From positions 2,170,001-2,234,000 of the forward strand of contig NZ_JBFMVT010000002.1 of the NCBI RefSeq assembly GCF_040786275.1: 64,000 nucleotides of DNA, in the 5' to 3' direction. Positions 49,159 to 58,348 of the stretch are shown piece by piece; position 1 is the first letter of the stretch; the number at the start of each line of letters is the position of its first letter. The translations under genes were made by a program, and so were the position numbers. The notes beneath the pieces were generated by a model. It saw only the letters and a program-made list of their open reading frames with translations, had not been told where the DNA came from and did not search any database. This stretch comes from Buttiauxella gaviniae. GTDB taxonomy: Bacteria > Pseudomonadota > Gammaproteobacteria > Enterobacterales > Enterobacteriaceae.

Positions 49159-49680
49159 CTAGCGCGATTTTTTCTTCGACTGAATTGAGTGATCGTGCTC
49201 GCACGCATCATGATGGCTACAGGCTTCAACTTCCGCACACGTACTGCACAAACCATGCGCTTCAATCACATTATGCTGTAAAGCAAAACCCAACTGCGCC
49301 GCCAGTTGGTGCATGATGTCTTCTACGCCTTGTGCAGCATGCTCTTTCACCGCTCCGCATCTATCGCAGATAAACATCGCTGAAGAGTGCGTTGGCTGAT
49401 CGATCAGGTGACACAAAACATAACTATTCGTTGACTCTACACGGTGTACAAAACCTTGTTCGAGAAGAAAATCGAGCGCACGATAGACCGTTGGGGGTTT
49501 AGCTTGCGGTTCACTGGCGCGTAATAAATCCAGCAAATCATAAGCGCTGATCGCACCCGCTTGCTGCGTCAGCAAACGCAGCACTTCAAGGCGTTGTGGC
49601 GTCAGGCGCACATTACGCTGCTCGCATAGTTTTTCAGCCTGCGCTAACACGTTTTGTGAAGTCGTGATGTCCATCAGCAT
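49159..49680 (-). CDS. zur: zinc uptake regulator Zur
   Basis: Fur-family repressor that, with zinc bound, shuts off zinc uptake genes such as znuABC. The 173 residues (E. coli 171) show the N-terminal winged helix (about 25-90, RLTPQRLEVLRLL and KPPTVYRALDFLLEQG), the structural zinc pair ICDRCG near 103-106, a second Cys pair in LCSTCAEVEAC, and a His-rich tail HHDACEHDH. It diverges from the cupin gene. Confidence 0.96.
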   Translation of the reverse strand: MLMDITTSQNVLAQAEKLCEQRNVRLTPQRLEVLRLLTQQAGAISAYDLLDLLRASEPQAKPPTVYRALDFLLEQGFVHRVESTNSYVLCHLIDQPTHSSAMFICDRCGAVKEHAAQGVEDIMHQLAAQLGFALQHNVIEAHGLCSTCAEVEACSHHDACEHDHSIQSKKKSR

Positions 49681-49783
49681 TCCCCTGTAGATTAGCCCTA
49701 CACTCTATCACAACGTGCAAAAAACGCCGAATGGTGCGCCATTCTGGTCACATCCTTTTGAGATGACTATCCCGGAGTTGGTT

Positions 49784-50287
49784 ATGAATAAACCTGATTG
49801 CATTCGCCACTGGCAAGAACTGGAAGGTGAGGACGACTCAACTTACCCGGACAGCGCTGAGCGATTTTCTATTGGCGCGCCACTGGCTCGTAAACTGGGT
49901 TTAACACGCCTGGGGATCCACCATGAGCGTCTGTTACCGGGCCGTCGAACTTCCTATCCACATGCGGAAAGCAGCGAAGAAGAGTTCGCCTACGTTCTGG
50001 AAGGGCACCCGCAGGTGTGGATCAACGGGCATCTTTATTCCCTGGAGCCCGGCGATAGCGTTGGTTTCCCGGCTGGAACTGGCGTTTGCCATACTTTTAT
50101 TAATAATACGGAACATGAAGTTCGGCTGCTGATTGTCGGCGAAGCAAACAAAGCTGAAAACAGAATTTACTACCCGTTAAATGCGAGCTATGCCGCACAA
50201 CGCCAGGATAGATGGATTGATCATCCCCCGCAGTTTTTCGGCCCGCATAATGGTCTGCCTTCACGAAAACCGAACGGTAAACTATAA
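49784..50287 (+). CDS. cupin-fold protein (COG3837-like)
   Basis: A 167-residue cytoplasmic protein with a single cupin barrel; no specific function recognised. I choose the ATG at 49784 because GGAG lies 10 bases upstream; starts at 49715 and 49763 are in frame. The first cupin motif is GRRTSYPHAESSEEEFAYVLEG with candidate metal ligands His60 and Glu66/67; the second is PGDSVGFPAGTGVCHTF with His103. The N-terminal MNKPDCIRHWQELEG and the lack of a second barrel fit the COG3837 group. It occupies the place of E. coli yjbL/yjbM. Confidence 0.85.
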   Translation: MNKPDCIRHWQELEGEDDSTYPDSAERFSIGAPLARKLGLTRLGIHHERLLPGRRTSYPHAESSEEEFAYVLEGHPQVWINGHLYSLEPGDSVGFPAGTGVCHTFINNTEHEVRLLIVGEANKAENRIYYPLNASYAAQRQDRWIDHPPQFFGPHNGLPSRKPNGKL

Positions 50288-50343
50288 ATAAGTTTGCATG
50301 GAAATTTTGAACTCATAATCCCCACGGATAGAAATGGGATTTT

Positions 50344-50376
50344 AATGGGCGAAACAGCCCACTTTTAAGCTTTTTA
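50344..50376 (+). terminator. likely terminator of the cupin gene
   Basis: TGGGC-GAAACA-GCCCA followed by CTTTTAAGCTTTTT, about 60 bases after the stop. The stem is short, so strength is uncertain. Confidence 0.55.
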
Positions 50377-50458
50377 TTCACAGCAATAGTCCGCCTCGGT
50401 TCAGTCATAACTGGCAGGGGCAAATTTTTATATCTGTTAACAGACGGACGAGCGGTGA

Positions 50459-51766
50459 ATGAAAAAAACTAAAACTCTGGTGGCGCTCAGCGCTGCATCT
50501 TTATTTGTGGCAAATCACGCCAGCGCGGCGGGTACCTGGTCAGAAGCACGTAGTGATGCAATGGGGGGAACGGGAGTTGCCTCTGCAAGTTACGGAAGTG
50601 GGGTATTAACAAACCCTGCATTACTGGCAAAAGCAAAGCAGGACGACTCGGTGACCGTTATTTTGCCGTCTGTCAGTGCGCAAATTACGGATAAAGATAA
50701 TCTGCAAGATCAGATTGATGACATCAGCGATAAGGTCGACCAATACAAAGACGTTATCGACGATCTAACCCTGCAGGATATCCTTCTCAATCCCGGTGGT
50801 TCACTCAATCAATTACAAAGTGCGGCGGGAGATCTGGCGGGAGAGCTCGAAGACCTGCGAGGGAAAACGGCGCAAGCCAAAGCGGGGGCCAGCATTGCCG
50901 TAAGCATTCCCAACGATGTACTTTCGATGGCGTTTGTCGCAAAAGCCTACGCCCGAGCGCACGTCAATTCTTCTATCGATCAGCAGGATATTGATTATCT
51001 GCACGGCATCGAAAATTCCGATGTTGTTGCCGGTGGCGTAGCTTTGGATGCCGCAATCAATGGCTCTGATACCATCACCCGCAATTTAAACTCTACAGCT
51101 TCTGGCCGCGCGGCTATCGTTTCTGACTATGGTGTGGCGCTGGCGAAGCAATTTGATCTTGGCGGTGTGCCGGTTTCCGTGGGCGTGACGCCGAAGCTAC
51201 AAAAAACCTGGCTGTATAACTACACCACATCGATTTATGCCTATGACAGCAATGACTGGAACAGTAGCCGCTACCGTAATGACGATACGGGTTTCAACGT
51301 GGATGCGGGTCTGGCGGCCGATTTTGGAGAAAACTGGACGCTAGGCCTGAGTGGACAGAACTTGATCTCACGTGACATTGATACCAAGGACGTCCTCATT
51401 ACCAATGGCAGAACGGGTGAAACAGTAAACTACAAAGACACCTACCAGATTCGCCCATTAGTGACGGCTGGCGCGGCCTGGCATAACGATCTTATTACCC
51501 TTAGCGCCGATGGCGATCTCACTGAAACCAAAGGTTTCAAAAGCGAAGAAAATTCGCAGTACGTTGGCGTGGGTGCGGAAGTCCGTCCGCTCTCATGGCT
51601 CGCGGTGCGGGCTGGCTATCGCGCAGATGTGAAATCAAACGACAGCAACGTTTTTACCGGTGGCGTCGGTTTTGCACCGTTTAATCGTGTTCATGTCGAT
51701 TTAATGGGGCTGTACGGCGAAGACGAAACATGGGGGGCGGGCGCACAACTCAGCGTCACTTTCTGA
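50459..51766 (+). CDS. TraF-like outer-membrane protein (conjugal transfer TraF family)
   Basis: A 435-residue protein with a signal peptide (cleavage near ASA-AG, residue 24) and a predicted outer-membrane beta-barrel ending in QLSVTF. The mature N-terminus SEARSDAMGGTGVASASYGSG is typical of the TraF_2/OmpP1-like family, as are SDYGVALAKQFDLGGVPVSVGVTPKLQ and LSWLAVRAGYRAD. A helical segment (about 80-140) rich in Asp and Gln interrupts the barrel, probably a coiled coil. Despite the family name no conjugation genes are nearby, so a transfer role is unlikely; function unknown. Confidence 0.8.
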   Translation: MKKTKTLVALSAASLFVANHASAAGTWSEARSDAMGGTGVASASYGSGVLTNPALLAKAKQDDSVTVILPSVSAQITDKDNLQDQIDDISDKVDQYKDVIDDLTLQDILLNPGGSLNQLQSAAGDLAGELEDLRGKTAQAKAGASIAVSIPNDVLSMAFVAKAYARAHVNSSIDQQDIDYLHGIENSDVVAGGVALDAAINGSDTITRNLNSTASGRAAIVSDYGVALAKQFDLGGVPVSVGVTPKLQKTWLYNYTTSIYAYDSNDWNSSRYRNDDTGFNVDAGLAADFGENWTLGLSGQNLISRDIDTKDVLITNGRTGETVNYKDTYQIRPLVTAGAAWHNDLITLSADGDLTETKGFKSEENSQYVGVGAEVRPLSWLAVRAGYRADVKSNDSNVFTGGVGFAPFNRVHVDLMGLYGEDETWGAGAQLSVTF

Positions 51767-51776
51767 TGAATTAAGC

Positions 51777-51803
51777 CGTCGGGACGAGCGGGTGTCCCGA
51801 CGC
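51777..51803 (+). terminator. hairpin after the TraF-like gene
   Basis: CGTCGGGAC and GTCCCGACG form a 9-bp stem. The T run is weak (GCTGCTTTATG), and the next bases include a possible TATAGT -10 element for dusA. Confidence 0.7.
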
Positions 51804-51860
51804 TGCTTTATGCTATAGTAGCGACCCTTTTTTAACCGTAGCCCGTAAACGCCAGTGCCT

Positions 51861-52859
51861 ATGTCCTCACAAACCAACCAGACACCTTTCCAGCCGCATC
51901 GTTTCTCTATTGCCCCGATGCTTGACTGGACCGACCGCCACTGCCGCTATTTTTTGCGCCAGCTATCAAGCCAGACGCTGCTGTACACCGAAATGGTGAC
52001 AACCGGCGCGATCATTCACGGCAAAGGGGATTATCTGGCGTACAGCGAGGACGAGCATCCCATCGCGTTGCAGCTAGGCGGCAGCGATCCGGCAGCCCTT
52101 GCGATTTGTGCGAAACAGGCTGAAGAACGCGGTTACGATGAAATTAACCTGAACGTGGGCTGCCCGTCTGACCGCGTGCAAAACGGCATGTTTGGTGCGT
52201 GTCTGATGGCAGACGCCCAGCGCGTTGCCGACTGCATCAAAGCAATGCGTGACGTGGTTTCCATTCCCGTCACGGTCAAAACGCGTATCGGCATTGATGA
52301 CCAGGACAGCTATGAATTTCTGTGCGATTTCATCGGCACGGTAGCCGGGAAGGGTGAATGCGAGATGTTTATCATCCATGCGCGTAAAGCCTGGCTTTCT
52401 GGTTTAAGTCCAAAAGAAAACCGTGAAATTCCACCGCTGGATTACCCGCGTGTATACCAGTTGAAGCGTGATTTCCCGCACCTGACGATGGCCATCAACG
52501 GCGGCATTAAAACGCTGGAAGAGGCAAAAGCCCATCTGGAACATATGGATGGCGTAATGGTTGGGCGCGAAGCCTATCAGAACCCAGGTCTGCTTACAGC
52601 GGTCGATCGTGAGATTTTCGGCATTGACTCGCCGGAAGTCGATACCGTTGCTGCGGTTCGTGCCATGTATCCGTATATCGAGCGCGAACTGGCAAACGGC
52701 ACTTATTTAGGGCATGTCACTCGCCATATGCTTGGTTTATTCCAGGGCATTCCAGGCGCTCGCCAGTGGCGACGTTATCTGAGCGAAAATGCCCACAAAG
52801 CCGGTGCCGGCATTTCAGTGGTTGAACATGCTTTGTCCTTGGTTGCGGATAAGCGCTGA
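51861..52859 (+). CDS. dusA: tRNA-dihydrouridine(20/20a) synthase DusA
   Basis: Flavoenzyme that reduces U20 and U20a of tRNA D-loops. From the ATG at 51861 it has 332 residues (E. coli 330 to 345 depending on start); a GTG two codons upstream is equally possible, and neither has a good ribosome site. The FMN-barrel motifs are intact: [36 protein letters not shown] with the catalytic Cys near residue 109, and [12 protein letters not shown]. pspG, which follows in E. coli, is missing. Confidence 0.96.
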   Translation: MSSQTNQTPFQPHRFSIAPMLDWTDRHCRYFLRQLSSQTLLYTEMVTTGAIIHGKGDYLAYSEDEHPIALQLGGSDPAALAICAKQAEERGYDEINLNVGCPSDRVQNGMFGACLMADAQRVADCIKAMRDVVSIPVTVKTRIGIDDQDSYEFLCDFIGTVAGKGECEMFIIHARKAWLSGLSPKENREIPPLDYPRVYQLKRDFPHLTMAINGGIKTLEEAKAHLEHMDGVMVGREAYQNPGLLTAVDREIFGIDSPEVDTVAAVRAMYPYIERELANGTYLGHVTRHMLGLFQGIPGARQWRRYLSENAHKAGAGISVVEHALSLVADKR

Positions 52860-53045
52860 TATTTAACCGTAATAGTTGGGTGAATTACTCAGGTACTGCG
52901 GAGTTGATCACAACCTGGTATCTTTCTGGCTAAGTTTGCAGGTTGCGGCATATCAATTATTTACCAAATCTGACAATATTAACGGGTTGCGAAAAAACGA
53001 ATTCATCGCGCTGTACCCTACATACTGTGCGAACAAAAAAAGAAT

Positions 53046-53065
53046 GGGCTTCCCTCGGGAAGCCC
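53046..53065 (-). terminator. intrinsic terminator of qor
   Basis: Perfect 9-bp stem GGGCTTCCC/GGGAAGCCC with a 2-base loop (likely opening to 4 bases); the minus strand continues ATTCTTTTTTT, a clear T run for qor. The rest of the 214-base dusA-qor gap shows no gene. Confidence 0.88.
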
Positions 53066-53073
53066 AAATTCTT

Positions 53074-54057
53074 TTAGGGAATCAGTAAACTAGAGCCTTG
53101 TGTGCTGCGGCTTTCCAGCGTTTTATGAGCAAGAGCAGCATCCCGCAGGGCAAACTTCTGATTTTCAGCGACATCCACTTTTATCACGCCGCTGGCGATT
53201 AACGAGAACAACTCGTTGCAGGCTTCTTCCAGCTCCTCGCGCGTGGTCACGTAACCATTCAATGACGGGCGAGTAACATACAGCGAGCCTTTCTGGTTCA
53301 GAATACCCAGATTCACACCCGTAACCGGGCCCGAAGAGTTACCAAAACTCACCATCAAACCCTGTCGTTGCAGGCAATCCAACGACGATTCCCAGGTATC
53401 TTTGCCCACCGAGTCATAAACCACCGCGACTTTTTTACCCCCGGTAATCTCTTTAACACGCTCAACCAGATTCTCTTCGCGATAGTTAATCGTCTGCCAC
53501 GCACCGGCATTTTTGGCGCGTTCCGCTTTTTGTGCGGAGCCCACGGTACCAATCAGTTTTGCCCCCAGCGCTTTGGCCCACTGACATGCGATTAACCCAA
53601 CGCCGCCTGCGGCCGCATGGAACAAGAAAACTTCATTGGCTTTGATATCGTAAGTTTTGCGCAGCAGATAATAGACGGTTAAGCCCTTGAGGAACGACGC
53701 GGCGGCTTGTTCGAAGGAGATAGCATCCGGGAGTTTCGCTGCTTTGTCCGCCTGCACGTTATGAACACTGCTGTACGCGCCTAAGCCAGACTGCGCGTAG
53801 ACCACGCGATCGCCGACTTTAAGATGAGTTACCGCCCCGCCGACTTTGCTCACCACCCCCGCAGCCTCGGTGCCGAGCCCACTTGGCAGCATCGGCGGTG
53901 GATATAAACCACTGCGGATATAGGTATCGATGTAGTTGATACCTATCGCTTTGTTTTCAACTTGCACTTCGTGTTCTGCGGGGGATGTCGGGGTAAAATT
54001 AACGACTTTTAAGACTTCCGGCCCGCCGTGCTGACTAAATTCAATGCGTGTTGCCAT
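53074..54057 (-). CDS. qor: quinone oxidoreductase 1 (zeta-crystallin family)
   Basis: NADPH-dependent one-electron quinone reductase of the zinc-independent medium-chain dehydrogenase family. The 327 residues equal E. coli Qor. The NADPH-binding motif AAAGGVGLIACQWAKALGA lies near residue 150, and the GroES-like N-terminal domain begins ATRIEFSQHGGPEVLK. No zinc-ligand Cys cluster is seen. It diverges from dnaB. Confidence 0.97.
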   Translation of the reverse strand: MATRIEFSQHGGPEVLKVVNFTPTSPAEHEVQVENKAIGINYIDTYIRSGLYPPPMLPSGLGTEAAGVVSKVGGAVTHLKVGDRVVYAQSGLGAYSSVHNVQADKAAKLPDAISFEQAAASFLKGLTVYYLLRKTYDIKANEVFLFHAAAGGVGLIACQWAKALGAKLIGTVGSAQKAERAKNAGAWQTINYREENLVERVKEITGGKKVAVVYDSVGKDTWESSLDCLQRQGLMVSFGNSSGPVTGVNLGILNQKGSLYVTRPSLNGYVTTREELEEACNELFSLIASGVIKVDVAENQKFALRDAALAHKTLESRSTQGSSLLIP

Positions 54058-54135
54058 GAGAACTCCTTCTGTTTCCTCGGAGGGAGATAGAGTAAACTCT
54101 CGTCTCTCTTATCTGATTTTGGTAACTCCCTCACT

Positions 54136-55542
54136 ATGGCAGGAAATAAACCCTTCAACAAACCGAAAGAACCCCGCGATCGTCAGATGGAAGGGCTGAA
54201 AATGCCGCCACATTCTCTGGAAGCGGAGCAGTCGGTATTGGGCGGTTTAATGCTGGATAACGAACGCTGGGACAACGTTTCCGAGCGCGTCGTGGCCAAC
54301 GACTTTTTCAGCCGTCCGCACCGCATGATTTTCACCGAAATGCAGCGTTTGCTGGAGATGAGCAAGCCTATCGACCTGATCACGCTCTCGGAATCCCTTG
54401 AATTACAGGGAAACCTGGAAAGCGTAGGCGGGTTCGCCTATCTGGCAGAGTTATCTAAAAACACGCCAAGTGCGGCGAACATCAGCGCTTATGCTGATAT
54501 CGTGCGTGAACGTGCGGTTGTCCGTGAAATGATTGCCGTGGCGAATGAAATCGCCGATGCCGGTTACGATCCGCAAGGGCGTACCAGCGAAGATTTGCTC
54601 GACCTCGCCGAATCGCGCGTGTTCCAGATTGCTGAAAGCCGCGCCAACAAAGACGAAGGGCCTAAAAGCATCGACCAAATCCTTGAAGCTACCGTCTCGC
54701 GTATCGAATCGCTTTACCAGACGCCGCACGATGGCGTAACGGGTGTCGATACGGGCTATCAAGACCTGAACAAGAAAACCGCAGGTCTGCAAAAATCGGA
54801 TCTGATCATCGTGGCGGCGCGTCCGTCGATGGGTAAAACCACCTTCGCCATGAACCTGTGCGAAAACGCCGCGATGTTGCAGGAAAAACCGGTGCTGATT
54901 TTCAGCCTTGAGATGCCCGGCGAACAGATCATGATGCGTATGCTGGCGTCACTTTCCCGCGTCGACCAAACCAAAATCCGTACCGGTCAGTTGGATGATG
55001 AAGACTGGGCGCGTATTTCGAGCACCATGGGTATCTTGCTTGAGAAGCGCAATATGTACATCGACGACTCCTCCGGCCTGACGCCAACCGAAGTTCGCTC
55101 CCGTGCGCGCCGTATCTATCGTGAACATGGCGGCCTGAGCCTGATTATGATCGACTACCTTCAGTTGATGCGCGTCCCGTCGCTTTCTGACAACCGAACG
55201 CTGGAAATCGCCGAGATCTCTCGCTCGCTAAAAGCGCTGGCAAAAGAGCTCCAGGTGCCTGTCGTGGCGCTCTCGCAGCTTAACCGCTCCCTGGAACAAC
55301 GTGCCGATAAACGCCCGGTAAACTCCGACTTGCGTGAATCCGGCTCCATCGAGCAGGATGCCGACTTAATCATGTTTATCTATCGCGACGAAGTTTATAA
55401 CGACAACAGCGACGAGAAAGGCATCGCGCAAATCATCCTCGGTAAACAGCGTAACGGCCCGATCGGCACCGTGCGCCTGACGTTCAACGGCCAGTGGTCA
55501 CGCTTTGATAACTATGCGGGCCCGCAATACGACGAAGACTAA
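54136..55542 (+). CDS. dnaB: replicative DNA helicase DnaB
   Basis: Hexameric 5'-3' helicase of the replication fork, loaded by DnaC and partnered with DnaG primase. The 468 residues (E. coli 471) have the N-terminal collar domain (about 20-170), a linker and the RecA-like C-terminal domain with Walker A ARPSMGKTTFA near 228, Walker B LIMIDYLQLM near 335 and the DnaB-specific QLNRSLEQR. No intein is present. The N-terminal tail is 3 residues shorter than E. coli. Confidence 0.98.
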   Translation: MAGNKPFNKPKEPRDRQMEGLKMPPHSLEAEQSVLGGLMLDNERWDNVSERVVANDFFSRPHRMIFTEMQRLLEMSKPIDLITLSESLELQGNLESVGGFAYLAELSKNTPSAANISAYADIVRERAVVREMIAVANEIADAGYDPQGRTSEDLLDLAESRVFQIAESRANKDEGPKSIDQILEATVSRIESLYQTPHDGVTGVDTGYQDLNKKTAGLQKSDLIIVAARPSMGKTTFAMNLCENAAMLQEKPVLIFSLEMPGEQIMMRMLASLSRVDQTKIRTGQLDDEDWARISSTMGILLEKRNMYIDDSSGLTPTEVRSRARRIYREHGGLSLIMIDYLQLMRVPSLSDNRTLEIAEISRSLKALAKELQVPVVALSQLNRSLEQRADKRPVNSDLRESGSIEQDADLIMFIYRDEVYNDNSDEKGIAQIILGKQRNGPIGTVRLTFNGQWSRFDNYAGPQYDED

Positions 55543-55550
55543 ATCCTCGT

Positions 55551-55660
55551 CATCCTTCAAGCCACACCTGCGTTGGCTGCACTCACTCACCCGAATCACT
55601 TACGTGAGTAAGCTCATCGGGATGAGCTCCCTGGCCGCCTTGTTGTGACTCGAATGATTG
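55551..55660. repeat. palindromic element A, copy 3 (dnaB-alr gap)
   Basis: A 110-bp copy from CATCCTTCAAGCCACACC to GTTGTGACTCGAATGATTG with core CACTTACGTGAGTAAG flanked by CACCCGAAT and CTCATCGGGATG. It has the same length and block order as copy 2. It fills most of the gap between dnaB and the alr ribosome site. Confidence 0.85.
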
Positions 55661-55704
55661 AGAGGATTGGTGAGAATAAATAACTATTTTGGCAAGGAAT
55701 AAAC

Positions 55705-56784
55705 ATGCAAGCGGCAACCGTAAAAATTAACCGCCGCGCTCTGCGACACAACCTGCAACGCCTGCGTGAACTGGCACCCGCCAGCCGTATGGTGGCGGTA
55801 GTGAAAGCAAACGCATATGGGCATGGTCTGCTGGAGACCGCCCAAACCCTGACCGACGCCGATGCTTTTGGCGTGGCGCGTCTCGAAGAAGGCGTTCGCC
55901 TGCGGACGGGCGGCATTACTCAGCCCATTCTGCTGCTGGAAGGCTTCTTTAACGCAAGCGACCTCCCGACCATCGCCGAGCAGAATTTCCAGACCGCCGT
56001 TCACTGCATCGAACAGCTCGAAGCGCTGGAACAGGCGGAATTAAGCCAGCCGATTACCGTGTGGATGAAACTCGATACCGGCATGCACCGCCTGGGCATC
56101 CTGCCGGAAGAAGCCGAAGCGTTTTATCAGCGGCTTTCACGCTGTAAAAATGTCAGCCAGCCGGTGAATATCGTCAGCCATTTTGCCCGTGCAGATGAAC
56201 CTGAATCTGACGCCACACCGCGCCAACTCGATATCTTTAACTCGTTTACCGCAGGTAAACCCGGCCAGCGTTCTATTGGCGCGTCTGGCGGAATTTTACT
56301 GTGGCCGGAATCGCATCTGGATTGGGTGCGTCCAGGCATCATTCTTTACGGTGTTTCTCCGCTGGAGCAAAAACCGTGGGGCGTGGACTTTGGCTTCCAG
56401 CCGGTGATGTCGCTGACATCCAGCCTGATTGCCGTTCGCGCGCACAAAGCCGGGGAAGCGGTCGGTTACGGCGGCACCTGGATTGCTGAACGCGACACGC
56501 GTTTGGGCGTGGTTGCCATTGGTTACGGGGACGGTTATCCGCGTGCGGCGCCATCGGGTACACCCGTGCTGGTCAATGGTCGTGAAGTGCCGATTGTCGG
56601 GCGCGTGGCGATGGACATGATTTGTGTCGATCTCGGCCCGCAGTCAGAAGAAAAAGTCGGTGATAGCGTGGTGATGTGGGGAGAAAATCTTCCGGTTGAG
56701 CGCATTGCAGAAATCACAAAAGTAAGTGCTTACGAACTTATCACCCGGCTGACGTCAAGGGTGGCGATGGAGTATCTAGACTAA
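55705..56784 (+). CDS. alr: alanine racemase, biosynthetic
   Basis: PLP enzyme converting L- to D-alanine for peptidoglycan. The 359 residues equal E. coli Alr. The PLP lysine is in [11 protein letters not shown] (Lys34), and the C-terminal catalytic Tyr is in [12 protein letters not shown] near residue 255. AAGGAAT precedes the ATG. Confidence 0.98.
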   Translation: MQAATVKINRRALRHNLQRLRELAPASRMVAVVKANAYGHGLLETAQTLTDADAFGVARLEEGVRLRTGGITQPILLLEGFFNASDLPTIAEQNFQTAVHCIEQLEALEQAELSQPITVWMKLDTGMHRLGILPEEAEAFYQRLSRCKNVSQPVNIVSHFARADEPESDATPRQLDIFNSFTAGKPGQRSIGASGGILLWPESHLDWVRPGIILYGVSPLEQKPWGVDFGFQPVMSLTSSLIAVRAHKAGEAVGYGGTWIAERDTRLGVVAIGYGDGYPRAAPSGTPVLVNGREVPIVGRVAMDMICVDLGPQSEEKVGDSVVMWGENLPVERIAEITKVSAYELITRLTSRVAMEYLD

Positions 56785-56791
56785 ACGTTTC

Positions 56792-57053
56792 GGTGGATGG
56801 CGCTATCGCTTATCCACCCTACAAACTCGGTTTTCGTAGGTCTGGTAAGGCGCAAGCCGCCACCCTACAAATCGCACAGTGCCGCATATCACGTAGGTCT
56901 GGTAAGGCGCAAGCCGCCACCCTACAAATCGCACAGTGCCGCATATCACGTAGGTCGGGTAAGGCGCAAGCCGCCACCCTACAAATCGCATAGTGCCGCA
57001 TATCACGTAGGTCGGGTAAGGCGTAAGCCGCCACCCGACGTTCGGCATCCGAC
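56792..57053. repeat. REP element plus 57-bp tandem REP array
   Basis: A lone REP (GGTGGATGGCGC...TATCCACC, 56792-56818) is followed by four tandem units starting at 56836, 56893, 56950 and 57007, an exact 57-bp period. Each unit holds a REP palindrome (GTAGGT(C/G)GGTAAGGCGC-type) and a shared linker ATCGCA(C/T)AGTGCCGCAT. Units 1 and 2 are identical, unit 3 differs at two positions, and unit 4 is cut short and diverges. It lies between alr and tyrB. Confidence 0.92.
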
Positions 57054-57100
57054 AAAATATCGCCAGACTCACCAAACCTCTCGATCTCCCCCCAGCTTCC

Positions 57101-57133
57101 GGTTTACAGTGGTTACCCGCGACACTGTAAACC
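57101..57133 (+). promoter_or_regulatory. perfect inverted repeat at the tyrB start, candidate TyrR operator
   Basis: GGTTTACAGTG (57101-57111) and CACTGTAAACC (57123-57133) are exact inverted repeats around 11 bases. TGTAAA and TTTACA are the TyrR-box half-sites (TGTAAA-N6-TTTACA), but here they face outwards, so each arm holds one half. The right arm ends just before the AGGAG ribosome site. TyrR represses tyrB in E. coli. It could equally fold as an mRNA hairpin. Confidence 0.55.
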
Positions 57134-57147
57134 AGGAGAACCTCACC

Positions 57148-58341
57148 GTGTTTCAAAAAGTTGACGCCTATGCTGGCGACCCCATCCTTTCCTTAATGGA
57201 ACGTTTCAAAGTTGATCCACGCAGTGAAAAGGTAAACCTCAGCATTGGTCTTTATTACAACGAAGATGGGGTTATCCCGCAGTTACAGGCCGTCGCGCAA
57301 GCAGAAGAGCGCCTGAATGCCCAGCCGCACGGCGCGTCTCTTTATCTGCCGATGGAAGGGCTGAACACCTACCGCAGCGCCATTGCACCTTTGCTGTTCG
57401 GGGCTGAACATCCAGCCTTGCTTGAGGGGCGTATCGCCTCTATTCAAACGCTTGGCGGCTCTGGTGCGCTAAAAGTCGGCGCAGACTTCCTGAAAACGTA
57501 TTTCCCAAATTCGCAGGTCTGGGTCAGCGACCCTACCTGGGAAAACCACGTTGCTATCTTTGGCGGCGCGGGTTTTGAAGTGAACACCTATCCGTGGTTC
57601 GATACCGAAACTAACGGTGTGCGTTTTGAAGCGTTGCTGGAAACCCTGCAAACGCTGCCTGCGCAAAGCATTGTGCTGCTGCATCCGTGCTGTCATAACC
57701 CAACGGGTGCTGACCTGACAGAGGCCCAGTGGGATGCCGTTGTCGAAATCCTTAAAGCTCGCGAGCTGATTCCGTTCCTCGATATTGCATACCAGGGCTT
57801 CGGTGCCGGTATGGAAGAAGATGCCTATGCGATTCGCGCAATTGCCCGCGCCGGGCTGCCTGCGTTGGTCAGCAACTCTTTCTCTAAGATTTTCTCCCTG
57901 TACGGCGAGCGTGTCGGTGGACTTTCGGTGGTGTGTGAAAATGCTGAAACGGCGGGCCGCGTCCTGGGCCAGTTGAAAGCGACAGTACGCCGGAACTACT
58001 CCAGCCCACCAAACTTTGGTGCGCAGGTTGTGGCCGCCGTGCTTAACGATGAGCAACTGAAAGCCAACTGGTTGGCCGAAGTTGAAACCATGCGCCGCCG
58101 TATTCTCGATATGCGCCAGGCTCTGGTCTCAGTTTTGAAGGCTGAGATGCCAGACCGTAACTTTGATTATCTGCTGCAACAGCGCGGCATGTTCAGCTAC
58201 ACCGGCCTGAGTGCCGCTCAGGTTGATCGCTTGCGCGATGAGTTTGGCGTGTACCTGATTGCCAGCGGCCGTATGTGTGTCGCCGGGCTTAACAGCAATA
58301 ACGTACACCGCGTAGCGAAGGCGTTTTCGGCTGTAATGTAA
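57148..58341 (+). CDS. tyrB: aromatic-amino-acid aminotransferase
   Basis: PLP aminotransferase making tyrosine and phenylalanine (also leucine) from their keto acids. I start at the GTG at 57148 ([15 protein letters not shown]), 397 residues as in E. coli, with CAGGAGAA upstream; the frame stays open for 117 more codons upstream through the REP array but that part is not protein-like. Motifs: [12 protein letters not shown] near residue 189, [11 protein letters not shown], and the PLP lysine in [18 protein letters not shown] near 247. Confidence 0.97.
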   Translation: MFQKVDAYAGDPILSLMERFKVDPRSEKVNLSIGLYYNEDGVIPQLQAVAQAEERLNAQPHGASLYLPMEGLNTYRSAIAPLLFGAEHPALLEGRIASIQTLGGSGALKVGADFLKTYFPNSQVWVSDPTWENHVAIFGGAGFEVNTYPWFDTETNGVRFEALLETLQTLPAQSIVLLHPCCHNPTGADLTEAQWDAVVEILKARELIPFLDIAYQGFGAGMEEDAYAIRAIARAGLPALVSNSFSKIFSLYGERVGGLSVVCENAETAGRVLGQLKATVRRNYSSPPNFGAQVVAAVLNDEQLKANWLAEVETMRRRILDMRQALVSVLKAEMPDRNFDYLLQQRGMFSYTGLSAAQVDRLRDEFGVYLIASGRMCVAGLNSNNVHRVAKAFSAVM

Positions 58342-58348
58342 GTACTCG

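Noticed and set aside
50459-51766. Evidence of a conjugative element suggested by the TraF-like gene
   Set aside because: No relaxase, coupling protein, pilus genes, integrase or attachment site is nearby, and flanking genes are core chromosome in conserved order.
52876-53088. 70-codon open frame between dusA and qor
   Set aside because: It overlaps the qor terminator and the end of qor, has no conserved features and does not resemble pspG, the gene expected there.
56836-57053. CRISPR-like array
   Set aside because: The regular repeats have no unique spacers: the whole 57-bp unit is repeated and holds a REP palindrome. There are no cas genes in the window.
56797-57147. Upstream in-frame extension of tyrB through the REP array
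   Set aside because: The 57-bp repeats happen to be open in this frame, but the GTG at 57148 has a ribosome site and aligns with the E. coli TyrB start.
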